From: Acidimicrobiaceae bacterium
Lineage (GTDB): Bacteria > Actinomycetota > Acidimicrobiia > Acidimicrobiales > Palsa-688
Direction of reading: 5' to 3'
Assembly: GCA_003156795.1 (NCBI GenBank)
Contig: PMHU01000152.1
Coordinates: 2,912 to 16,359, forward strand
DNA length: 13,448 nucleotides
A program made the translations under genes and the position numbers. Under the pieces are notes generated by a model. It was not told the origin of the DNA. It ran no database searches and worked only from the letters and a program-made list of their open reading frames with translations. Each line of letters begins with the position of its first letter. The stretch's first letter is position 1. Shown piece after piece: positions 1 through 6,688 of the stretch.

Positions 1-9
1 CCAGGCGAT

Positions 10-1323
10 ATGACGCAGCCACCAAAGCCGGATCCGGTCCAGGTCGCAGTCATCGGCGTCGGCTACGTCGGCTTGACGACCGCCGTCTGCCTTGCTCATT
101 TGGGCAACCGGGTGCAGGCCGTCGACATCGACTCGGCCAAGGTCCAGCGGATGCGGAAAGGGGAGTCGCCGATCCTGGAGGAGGGGCTCACAGCTCTCAT
201 GGGAGAAGGGCTCTCGAGCGGGCGCCTGTCGTTTACGACCGATGTGGTTGATGCGGCGGCGGGCGCAGACTTCGTGTTTCTCTGCGTGCCGACCCCGCAA
301 GGCGCCGACGGATCTGCCGATCTCCGTTTCGTGGAGCAGGCCTCCGCTCAGATCGCGCCCCATTTGAAGTCGGGGGCGGTAGTCGTGACCAAGTCGACGG
401 TTCCGGTCGGATCGGCCGGCGCGGTCGTTGAGGCTTTGGGGCGCCCCGACACGGCCGTCGTCTCCAACCCGGAGTTTCTCAGAGAGGGCACCGCCCTGCA
501 GGACTGGTTGCACCCTGATCGGGTCGTCATCGGAAGCGACGACCTGACGGCAGCCGGAAAGCTGGCGGCGCTGTACGAACCGCTTGGAGCGCCGGTGATC
601 ATCACCGATCCGGCGTCTGCGGAGACCATCAAGTACGCGTGCAATGCGTTCCTGGCCGCCAAAGTCTCGTTCGTAAATGCAATAGCGAACTTGTGCGCAG
701 CGGTGGGCGCCGACGCCGTGGACGTAATCCGAGGCATGAGCTATGACCGCCGCATCGGTGGCGACCACCTGGCTCCCGGGCCTGGGTGGGGCGGCTCGTG
801 CTTTCCCAAGGACACCAGCGCCCTCATACGAATTGCGGAAGACCACGGCTACGACTTCGCACTCCTCCGGGAGGTGGTGGCGTCCAACGAGGCTCAGTTC
901 ACGAGGGTGGCCGATCAGGTCCAGGCGGCTGCTGGCGGCAGGCTCGACGGCGTGACTGTGGCGGCGTGGGGCCTCACGTTCAAGGCTGCCACGGATGATC
1001 TCCGCGACTCGCCGGCCCTGGCCATACTGCGCCAGGTTTGCGAGAGAGGGGCGACCGTCAAGGCTTACGACCCGACGCGTCCGGACCCGTCTGATGGGCA
1101 CCTGTCCGGACTGCGTCTTATCATGTGTGACGATCCTTACGACGCGTGCGAAGGGACCGTCGCTCTGGTCGTATTGACCGAGTGGCCTGAGTTCCGCGAC
1201 CTCGACCTGTCAAAGGTCGCTTCGGTGATGGCCGGGTCTGCCATCGTCGACACCCGCAACATGCTGGAGCCGGCCGCGGCCCGGGCGGTCGGTTTGAGTT
1301 ACGTCGGCATGGGTCGTTCCTGA
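10..1323 (+). CDS. ugd: UDP-glucose 6-dehydrogenase
   Basis: Cytoplasmic enzyme that oxidises UDP-glucose to UDP-glucuronate with two NAD+. The 437-residue protein has the usual family length and layout. Its N-terminal Rossmann fold carries GVGYVG (residues 16-21), followed by the conserved NPEFLREG (N153 to G160), the helix with K208 and N212 (IKYACNAF) and the catalytic cysteine C264 in GGSCFPKD. A C-terminal UDP-binding domain follows. The ATG at 10 gives about ten extra residues before the core fold; AGG at 3-5 is the only Shine-Dalgarno-like element visible, and the window begins too close to see a promoter. The stop overlaps the next start by one base (TGATG). The directly following UDP-glucuronate decarboxylase supports UDP-glucose as the substrate. 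Other UDP-sugar 6-dehydrogenases, such as those acting on UDP-ManNAc, share the fold and are the main alternative. Confidence 0.9.
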   Translation: MTQPPKPDPVQVAVIGVGYVGLTTAVCLAHLGNRVQAVDIDSAKVQRMRKGESPILEEGLTALMGEGLSSGRLSFTTDVVDAAAGADFVFLCVPTPQGADGSADLRFVEQASAQIAPHLKSGAVVVTKSTVPVGSAGAVVEALGRPDTAVVSNPEFLREGTALQDWLHPDRVVIGSDDLTAAGKLAALYEPLGAPVIITDPASAETIKYACNAFLAAKVSFVNAIANLCAAVGADAVDVIRGMSYDRRIGGDHLAPGPGWGGSCFPKDTSALIRIAEDHGYDFALLREVVASNEAQFTRVADQVQAAAGGRLDGVTVAAWGLTFKAATDDLRDSPALAILRQVCERGATVKAYDPTRPDPSDGHLSGLRLIMCDDPYDACEGTVALVVLTEWPEFRDLDLSKVASVMAGSAIVDTRNMLEPAAARAVGLSYVGMGRS

Positions 1324-2258
1324 TGCGCGTGCTGGTCGCGGGGGGAGCGGGGTTCATTGGGGCGACCATGTGCGCCCGACTACTCGATCGCGGCGACGAA
1401 GTCACGTGCGTCGACAACCTGGTCACCGGCTCGGCGGACAACGTCACGTATCTGTTGGACCGTAAGGGAATATCTTTCGTCGAGGCGGATGTCTCAGTCG
1501 GGGTGCCCGTTGAGGGAAGCTTCGGCGCGGTCGTCAATCTCGCCTGTCCCGCTTCGCCGGCCGACTTCGGGCCTTTGGCCCTGGAGATACTCGATGTCGG
1601 TAGTCGTGGGGTGGCGAACCTGCTGGCCCTGGCCGAGCGCGATGGAGCGAGATTTCTGCAAGCGTCCACGAGCGAGGTGTACGGGGAGCCGCTCGTCCAT
1701 CCGCAGCCTGAGAGCTATTGGGGCAACGTCAACCCGGTCGGACCACGAAGCGTTTACGACGAGGCCAAGCGGTTTGGCGAGGCGCTCACCATGGCGCACC
1801 ACCGCAAGTACGGCCTCGAGGCCCGCATCGCCCGCATTTTCAACACATACGGCCCTCGCATGCGCGCCAACGACGGTCGGATGGTGTCGAATTTCGTCAA
1901 CCAGGCTCTGCGTGGCGAGCCGATCACGGTGCACGGCGACGGATCTCAGACCAGAAGCTTCTGCTACGTGGACGACGAGGTGACGGGTCTGCTCGCCCTT
2001 CTCGACTCGTCGTGCACCGGACCGGTCAACATCGGCAACGACGACGAGCGGACGGTGCTCGACGTGGCCCAGCTGGTGCTGGATCTGTGCGGATCGACGT
2101 CGGGGATCATTTTCGTAGACAGGCCCGCCGATGACCCCTCGCAGCGCCGCCCGGACCTCACCGTTGCCAAGCGGGAGCTCGGTTGGCAGCCGGCCACGCC
2201 CCTGAGGGAGGGTCTGGCCCGAACGATCGAGTGGTTCAAGGACCGGATCGGGGGGTGA
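1323..2258 (+). CDS. uxs: UDP-glucuronate decarboxylase (UDP-xylose synthase)
   Basis: Extended SDR enzyme that converts UDP-glucuronate to UDP-xylose through a bound 4-keto intermediate. The 311-residue protein begins with the NAD-binding GGAGFIG (residues 7-13). It carries the UXS signature TSEVYG with T116, S117 and E118; this glutamate distinguishes decarboxylases from ordinary epimerases. LVHPQPESYWGNVNP follows, then the catalytic Y145-x3-K149. Further on are RIFNTYGPRM and GDGSQTRSFCYVDD, both typical of UXS. The ATG overlaps the upstream ugd stop, which fits translational coupling and direct use of the Ugd product. No strong Shine-Dalgarno sequence is visible. The assignment to UXS rather than a dTDP-glucose dehydratase or GalE is well supported by the motif string. 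A related activity, such as producing only the 4-keto pentose, cannot be excluded from sequence alone. Confidence 0.88.
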   Translation: MRVLVAGGAGFIGATMCARLLDRGDEVTCVDNLVTGSADNVTYLLDRKGISFVEADVSVGVPVEGSFGAVVNLACPASPADFGPLALEILDVGSRGVANLLALAERDGARFLQASTSEVYGEPLVHPQPESYWGNVNPVGPRSVYDEAKRFGEALTMAHHRKYGLEARIARIFNTYGPRMRANDGRMVSNFVNQALRGEPITVHGDGSQTRSFCYVDDEVTGLLALLDSSCTGPVNIGNDDERTVLDVAQLVLDLCGSTSGIIFVDRPADDPSQRRPDLTVAKRELGWQPATPLREGLARTIEWFKDRIGG

Positions 2259-3187
2259 ACCCTGGGCCGGGTGGCCTCGGGTCCGTGGCCGCAGTGGTCG
2301 TCAGCTACAACGCCGAAAGCCACCTGGCGGCGTGTCTCAACTCCCTGGCCGACGGAGGCGTCGACGACGTCGTCGTTGTCGACAACGGATCGGCGGACGC
2401 TTCGGGCGCCCTGGTCCGCGGCGCCGGCGCCCACTGGATAGAGACGGGATCCAACCTGGGCTACGGGCGGGCCGCCAATCTTGGGGCTGGGTCCGACGCA
2501 GCGGCGCTGGCTGGCTACCTGTTGATCTGCAATCCGGACCTGGTGGTCGGAGCCGGAGCCATCGAATCCTTGCGCAAGGTCCTCGACGCCGACCCGTCGC
2601 TCGGAGCGGTCGGCCCCCGGATCACCAACCCGGACGGCTCGCTGTACCCGTCGGCCAGGAGCTTCCCGGACCTGCTGGATGCCATGGGTCACGGACTGTT
2701 GGGGCTCGTCGCCCCCCGCAATCGCTTCAGCCGTCGGTACCGCCTCCTGGATTGGGACCACGAGGACGCGGCCAACGTCGATTGGGTTTCGGGAGCGTGC
2801 TTTCTGATCCGGCGGGAGGCGTGGGACGACGTGGGCGGGTTCGATCCGGCGTACTTCATGTACATGGAGGACGTCGACCTGTGCTGGCGACTGCGCCGGG
2901 CCGGCTGGGGGGTCAGATACGAACCAGCCGCACGAGTGCTGCACGTGCAAGGGGTTTCCGCCGATATGCACCCGTACCGGATGCTGGCGGCCCACCACGT
3001 CTCCATGTGGCGGTTCGCTCTTAGAACCACGACCGGGGTGAGGCGCGCCGCGCTGCCGATCGTGGCTTTCGGCCTCATCGGGCGGTTCGCGACGGTCGCG
3101 GCTCACCGCCGTTTTCAAGCACGACCGGTGATGGTTCGTCGGGCCCGCTACCCTGAGCGACGCTATGGGCAAGGCTTCTTCGAATAA
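2255..3187 (+). CDS. wbbL: GT2 glycosyltransferase, WbbL (rhamnosyltransferase)-like
   Basis: Family 2 glycosyltransferase of 310 residues, expected at the cytoplasmic face of the membrane, adding a sugar to a polyprenyl-linked acceptor. Visible GT-A elements are VVVSYN (residues 14-19), VVVDNGSAD (40-48), NLGYGRAAN (67-75), the metal-site equivalent NPD (93-95), a GACFLIRR stretch near 180-187, and MEDVDLCWRLR (204-214), which carries the likely catalytic acidic residues. The C-terminal AHHVSMWRF segment also fits WbbL-like rhamnosyltransferases. The GTG at 2255 overlaps the uxs stop (GTGA) and has AAGGA 12 bases upstream; another in-frame GTG lies at 2285, right before the first strand. Position directly before a ManC-like gene matches mycobacterial wbbL-manB. 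The sugar donor is not proven: dTDP-rhamnose is expected for WbbL, but UDP-xylose or GDP-sugars are made by neighbouring genes. Confidence 0.78.
   Translation: MNPGPGGLGSVAAVVVSYNAESHLAACLNSLADGGVDDVVVVDNGSADASGALVRGAGAHWIETGSNLGYGRAANLGAGSDAAALAGYLLICNPDLVVGAGAIESLRKVLDADPSLGAVGPRITNPDGSLYPSARSFPDLLDAMGHGLLGLVAPRNRFSRRYRLLDWDHEDAANVDWVSGACFLIRREAWDDVGGFDPAYFMYMEDVDLCWRLRRAGWGVRYEPAARVLHVQGVSADMHPYRMLAAHHVSMWRFALRTTTGVRRAALPIVAFGLIGRFATVAAHRRFQARPVMVRRARYPERRYGQGFFE
3149..3154 (+). promoter_or_regulatory. Possible internal -10 box before the Thr-repeat membrane protein
   Basis: TACCCT matches the actinobacterial -10 pattern TANNNT and lies 10 bases before the ATG at 3165, inside the last codons of the GT2 gene. 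No convincing -35 element is seen. It could give a nearly leaderless transcript for the downstream gene independent of the ugd promoter. TANNNT is a loose pattern, so this is only suggestive. Confidence 0.3.
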
Positions 3188-3983
3188 AAAGGTCGCTCGT
3201 GCTGCTGGAATCGGCGGCGGTCGCTCCCACCGGAGGAACACTCCGTGGGGGTATTTCGCCATTATCGCCGTTATAGTCGTATTGGGCCTGGTGGGAACCG
3301 TGACCAGTCGTGACCACAGACTGGCTGAGATCCGCAAGGCAGGAACGGGCATACCGCCTACCGTCGGGACCAAGTGGTACGAGGGCTACGCCGTGTACGA
3401 GTGCGGGAAGTTCCTACCGCCGATCTCGTCCGCCAACAGCCCCGAAGGCATCCACACGACCAAGCCCGGTGACGGGATCATCTACATCGCACCGACGGTA
3501 AAGGACTCGGCGGGCAAGAACGCCACCTTGGGCAAGTTCGCCTCTGCGGTGGGCATGAAGCTCAACGCGGCGGAGCTGCAGGTCCCCGGCGGAAAGTTGT
3601 ACTTGGACGGTGACTCCTGCGAAGGCAAGCCGGGACACGTGTACGTGATGCATTTTGCCTACCCCGGCGCCCCGGGCCAGTTGTACAACGGGGACACCAA
3701 GCCGAAAAACGGAAAGCCGGCCCAGCTACCCAAGCTGAATCCCACCGACGTCCCGCTCGGCGACCAGGAGTTCGTCACGATCGCATTCGTGCCGGCCGAC
3801 GACGCCAGCAAGATCCCGCAGCCCCCGGCGTCGGTCGCCAAGGCTCTCGCCCTTCTGGGCCAGTCCTCCTCTACCACGACCACGACCGTCCCGGCGACCA
3901 AGCCGGCGACCACGACCGTCCCCGCGACCACGTCACCGACCACTACCGTCGCCCCGAAGTCATCGACAACGGTGAAGGGATGA
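3165..3983 (+). CDS. Membrane-anchored protein with Thr/Pro-rich C-terminal repeats, function unknown
   Basis: Not a family I can name. The 272-residue protein has a very basic, short cytoplasmic N-terminus (KK and RR runs within residues 1-25) and one membrane helix at about 29-46. By the positive-inside rule the rest lies outside the cell. The extracytoplasmic domain (about 60-235) has two cysteines, C80 and C152, which could form a disulfide. It also contains GIHTTKPGDGIIYIAP (about 95-110), a PGGKLYLDGD segment (141-150) and a final FVPADD..IPQPPASVAKAL stretch. The tail carries three 10-residue repeats (TTTVPATKPA, TTTVPATTSP, TTTVAPKSST). The ATG overlaps the wbbL-like gene by 23 bases, and the stop overlaps the manC-like start (ATGA). 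From memory, similar proteins occur at this position in Acidimicrobiia. Its place between two polysaccharide genes suggests an envelope role, but no catalytic motif is visible. Confidence 0.8.
   Translation: MGKASSNKKVARAAGIGGGRSHRRNTPWGYFAIIAVIVVLGLVGTVTSRDHRLAEIRKAGTGIPPTVGTKWYEGYAVYECGKFLPPISSANSPEGIHTTKPGDGIIYIAPTVKDSAGKNATLGKFASAVGMKLNAAELQVPGGKLYLDGDSCEGKPGHVYVMHFAYPGAPGQLYNGDTKPKNGKPAQLPKLNPTDVPLGDQEFVTIAFVPADDASKIPQPPASVAKALALLGQSSSTTTTTVPATKPATTTVPATTSPTTTVAPKSSTTVKG
3879..3968 (+). repeat. Three tandem 30-bp repeats coding for 10-residue Thr-rich units
   Basis: Three successive 30-base units encode TTTVPATKPA, TTTVPATTSP and TTTVAPKSST (residues 239-268 of the membrane protein). 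The first two are close to identical at DNA level, for example GACCACGACCGTCCC at 3878-3892 and again 30 bases later; the third has diverged. Such tracts can expand or shrink by slippage. In secreted actinobacterial proteins they usually form extended, often O-glycosylated linkers; that role is inferred here. Confidence 0.75.
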
Positions 3984-4960
3984 AAGCGGTGGTGCTCGTC
4001 GGTGGCGAGGGTACCCGGCTGCGTCCTTTGACCCTGACCATCCCGAAGCAGATGCTTCCGATAGGGCGTCGGCCCATGATCGAGCGGGTCCTGGAGAACC
4101 TGGCGCGCCATGGTATCGACGAGGCGGTCCTGTCCTTGGGTTACCGGCCCGACGCCTTCATCGAGGCCTATCCAGACGGCCGGTGCGCGGGGGTAACTCT
4201 GAGCTACGCAGTCGAGGCCGAGCCTCTCGATACGGCCGGCGCCGTCAGGTTCGCGGCGCTCGACGCCGGGCTCGACGAGACGTTCGTCGTGGTCAACGGT
4301 GACGTGATCACAGATCTCGACGTCTCCGAGCTGGTTGATTTCCATCGCGACCGCGCCGCCGGGATGACCATCGCGCTGACGCCGGTCGACGATCCGTCGG
4401 CGTTTGGTGTGGTGTCGACCGACGAATCGGGAAGGGTCGTGGCTTTCGTCGAAAAGCCCTCGGCGGACGAAGCGCCGAGCAACCTGATCAATGCCGGAAC
4501 TTACGTGGTCGAACCCTCTGTCCTGGGACGCATTCCCGGGGGCAAGCGGGTGTCGATAGAGCGCGAGACCTTTCCCGCGCTAGTTGCCGAAGGCTGTCTA
4601 TATGCGCTGGCCTCCGAAGCGAACTGGCTCGACGCCGGTACCCCGGCGGCCTATCTCGAAGCCAACCTCGGCTACGTGGCCGATCCCGACGGGTCGTGCC
4701 GGCTCGGTGACGGAGCCGTGGTCAAGGAGAGCGTGGTCGGCTCGAAAGTGAGTTTCGGACCCGGTTCGTGGGTGGAGAACTCGGTATTGCTCAACTGCGC
4801 GTCCGTTGGCGAGGGGGCGGAGGTGTGCAGCTCGATCGTCGGGCCCGGCGCGACCATCGGCGCTCGATCTGTCGTGGCGTCGTTGTCTGTGATCGGTGAA
4901 GGATTCGCGGTCGAGCCGGGGGCGCGACTGGCGGGACAGCGGCTCCCGTCCACCCCGTGA
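3980..4960 (+). CDS. manC: Sugar-1-phosphate nucleotidylyltransferase, probably mannose-1-phosphate guanylyltransferase
   Basis: Cytoplasmic enzyme that activates a sugar-1-phosphate with an NTP; the closest family I recognise is the actinobacterial GDP-mannose pyrophosphorylase (M. tuberculosis ManB, Rv3264c). In 326 residues the nucleotidyltransferase domain shows GGEGTRLRPLT (residues 8-18), a PKQMLPI strand, the metal-binding GD at 107-108 in VVNGDVITDLD, AFVEKP, INAGTYVVEP, ERETFPALV and WLDAGTP. From about residue 236 a left-handed beta-helix of hexapeptide-type repeats follows (LGDGAVV, GSKVSFGPGSWVE, GPGATIGA), as in that family. The protein is somewhat shorter than Rv3264c as I recall it. 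The ATG overlaps the upstream stop (ATGA). GDP-mannose would feed the rmd pathway at the right edge of the window. Glucose-1-phosphate thymidylyl- or uridylyltransferase activity is the alternative, since nucleotide preference cannot be read here. Confidence 0.75.
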   Translation: MKAVVLVGGEGTRLRPLTLTIPKQMLPIGRRPMIERVLENLARHGIDEAVLSLGYRPDAFIEAYPDGRCAGVTLSYAVEAEPLDTAGAVRFAALDAGLDETFVVVNGDVITDLDVSELVDFHRDRAAGMTIALTPVDDPSAFGVVSTDESGRVVAFVEKPSADEAPSNLINAGTYVVEPSVLGRIPGGKRVSIERETFPALVAEGCLYALASEANWLDAGTPAAYLEANLGYVADPDGSCRLGDGAVVKESVVGSKVSFGPGSWVENSVLLNCASVGEGAEVCSSIVGPGATIGARSVVASLSVIGEGFAVEPGARLAGQRLPSTP

Positions 4961-5907
4961 AAGCGTTCGTGACCGGCGGAGCCGGCTTCATCGGATCGAC
5001 GCTCGTGGACCGACTTCTGGCCGAGGGTCACCAGGTCGACGTGGTCGACAACTTGACCACCGGCTCCTTGGCCAACCTGGCCGACGCCCGGCGCAGCACG
5101 GTCGGCCGAATGACCTTCCACCAGATCGACGTCAGGTCCCCGGACCTGGCCGAGGTGATGGCCCGGTGCCGGCCCGATGTGGTGTATCACCTGGCTGCCC
5201 AAGCCGACGTGAGGGTCTCGGTCTCAGATCCGCTATTGGACGCCGACATCAACGTGATGGGTTCGCTGCGCGTGCTGGAAGGAGCCCGGGCTTGCGGAGC
5301 ACCGAAAGTGGTCTTCGCCTCGAGCGGGGGGACCATTTACGGCGCTCCCGACGCAGCGGACCTGCCGGTGAAGGAGTCGCATCCCCAACGGCCGGTTTCG
5401 CCGTATGGAGTGGCCAAGAAGGTGGTCGGTGACTACCTCTTCGCCTACCGTGAGCTCCACAACCTGGAGTTCACCGCTCTGGCCCTCTCCAACGTGTACG
5501 GCCCCCGCCAGGATCCTCACGGGGAGGCGGGCGTGGTGGCGATATTTGCCGGACGGTTGCTGGCCGGAGAGCCGTGCACGGTGTTCGGAGACGGGAGCCA
5601 GACCCGGGATTTCGTGTACGTCGACGACGTGGTGGACGCTTTTGCCCGGGCGTCCGAGCGGGGCGGCGGACTGGTGCTCAACATCGGGACGGGCGCGGAA
5701 ACGAGCGTCAGCCACCTGTATCGCACCATGGCGGCCCAAATCGGCGTCGACCGCCCTGCCGTGGCCGCCCCGGCCCGGCCCGGCGAGCTGGACCGAAGCT
5801 CGCTGGACCCCAACCGGGCCGGCATCCACCTGGGGTGGAAACCGTGGACCTCGCTCGAAGACGGGACCGCGGCGACCATCGAGTGGTTCCGGACCGGCAA
5901 GTCTTAG
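4957..5907 (+). CDS. galE: UDP-glucose 4-epimerase, GalE1-like
   Basis: Extended SDR epimerase that interconverts UDP-glucose and UDP-galactose with bound NAD. The 316-residue protein has GGAGFIGS at the N-terminus, HLAAQADVRVSV, the catalytic SSGGTIYG (S122-G129) and Y150-x3-K154 (YGVAK). NVYGPRQDPHGEAGVVAIFA and GDGSQTRDFVYVDDVVDAF follow. This string closely resembles the mycobacterial GalE1 (Rv3634c) as I remember it; GalE1 provides UDP-galactose for cell-wall galactan. The GTG start overlaps the upstream stop (GTGA), and no Shine-Dalgarno sequence is visible, so translation probably depends on coupling to the upstream gene. Its stop codon is 2 bases from the stop of the converging cofE. 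Substrate could also be an N-acetylated or uronic UDP-hexose, because SSGG-type enzymes vary in specificity. Confidence 0.8.
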   Translation: MKAFVTGGAGFIGSTLVDRLLAEGHQVDVVDNLTTGSLANLADARRSTVGRMTFHQIDVRSPDLAEVMARCRPDVVYHLAAQADVRVSVSDPLLDADINVMGSLRVLEGARACGAPKVVFASSGGTIYGAPDAADLPVKESHPQRPVSPYGVAKKVVGDYLFAYRELHNLEFTALALSNVYGPRQDPHGEAGVVAIFAGRLLAGEPCTVFGDGSQTRDFVYVDDVVDAFARASERGGGLVLNIGTGAETSVSHLYRTMAAQIGVDRPAVAAPARPGELDRSSLDPNRAGIHLGWKPWTSLEDGTAATIEWFRTGKS

Positions 5908-5909
5908 CT

Positions 5910-6611
5910 CTATCTAAAAAGGTCCTCCTGGTAAGGCCGCACGATCTCCTCCCGGACCGACGACTCGCGCAGCCAGGCCGGGTCGACTCCTCGTATGACT
6001 GCGACCGGGATACCGGACGACTTGCCCATGACCAGCTCGGCCGCGCCGGCAAGCTCGTCGGCGACGCAGACCTCGGTGACGGCCAGCTCTCGGCCCAAGG
6101 CGTCGGTCGTGCCCCGCAAGTCGACGACGGCGGCGACCCCCGCGGTGCCGATGGCGACGTCGGTCAGGCCCCGCCTCCACGTGCGACCGAAAGTGTCCGA
6201 CACGATGACGCCGACACTGACTCCGGCCCGCCCTTTCAGGCCATCGCGGATCCGGCGCGCCGAGCGGTCGGCGTCCACAGGTAGCAAGGCGGCCCGGCCG
6301 TACTCCACATTTGACAGGTCGACCCCGGCATTGGCGCAAACAAAGCCGTGGGTGGTCTCAGTCATCATCAGGTCACCGCGGCGGCGCAGGATCCTGACGG
6401 ACTCCTTTTCGATCAAGGCGTCGCGGGCGAGGGCGTCTGTGGGGTCCAAAGGCACGAGTCGACCCTCCGCTTTGGAGACGACCTTCTGAGTCACGACGAT
6501 GACGTCGCCGTCGACGAGGTCGGCGTGTTCGGCAATCAAGCCGGCCAGGTCGGATCCGGGCGATATCTCCGGCATGCCCGTCACGGGAATGAGAGCGATC
6601 GTCACGGGCAT
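5910..6611 (-). CDS. cofE: F420-0:L-glutamate ligase, single-domain
   Basis: Adds gamma-linked glutamates to F420-0 (or its dehydro form) using GTP, giving the polyglutamate tail of coenzyme F420. The 233-residue protein is only the CofE domain: IPVTGMPEISPGSDLA at the N-terminus, VVTQKVVSKAEGR (residues 39-51), HGFVCANAGVDLSN (88-101), then the signature SDTFGRTWRRGLTDVAIG starting at S138. Mycobacterial FbiB is about twice as long because a nitroreductase-like domain is fused after this part; here the stop follows the CofE domain directly, ending YQEDLFR. The ATG at 6611 is the only in-frame start after a TAA upstream, and it lacks a clear Shine-Dalgarno sequence. It lies downstream of cofD on the same strand, 77 bases away, so the two are probably co-transcribed. 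It converges tail to tail with galE. Confidence 0.92.
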   Translation of the reverse strand: MPVTIALIPVTGMPEISPGSDLAGLIAEHADLVDGDVIVVTQKVVSKAEGRLVPLDPTDALARDALIEKESVRILRRRGDLMMTETTHGFVCANAGVDLSNVEYGRAALLPVDADRSARRIRDGLKGRAGVSVGVIVSDTFGRTWRRGLTDVAIGTAGVAAVVDLRGTTDALGRELAVTEVCVADELAGAAELVMGKSSGIPVAVIRGVDPAWLRESSVREEIVRPYQEDLFR

Positions 6612-6688
6612 CCCGCGCCTAGGGCTCGCCGCGAAACAACTCGGAACATGTTCTTATGCATGACCATCCCTTATGGCGAAGAATCGCG
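6612..6688 (-). other. cofD-cofE intergenic gap with a perfect 10-bp palindrome
   Basis: A 77-base gap separates the cofD stop from the cofE start. It is AT-richer than its surroundings at about 6640-6680 and contains the palindrome GAACATGTTC (6644-6653) next to ATGCAT. No -10 box in the TANNNT form stands close to the cofE start. It may be only a spacer, an operator, or an mRNA processing site; nothing decides among these. Confidence 0.35.

Noticed and set aside
1964..3373. 469-codon open frame on the minus strand, antisense to uxs, the GT2 gene and the membrane protein
   Set aside because: It is opposite well-supported genes, has low-complexity Arg/Pro/Ser composition and no recognisable domain. 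Long antisense frames are expected in DNA this GC-rich.
3879..3968. 30-bp repeats considered as a CRISPR-like array
   Set aside because: The units are contiguous with no spacers, in frame, and encode Thr-rich decapeptides; they are coding repeats.
5902..5919. TTAG/CTAA pairing followed by AAAAA at the galE/cofE junction as a bidirectional terminator
   Set aside because: The stem is only four weak base pairs, too unstable to call.
6644..6653. GAACATGTTC considered as a LexA/SOS box
   Set aside because: The actinobacterial SOS box has GAAC and GTTC separated by four bases; here only two separate them, and cofE is not a repair gene.
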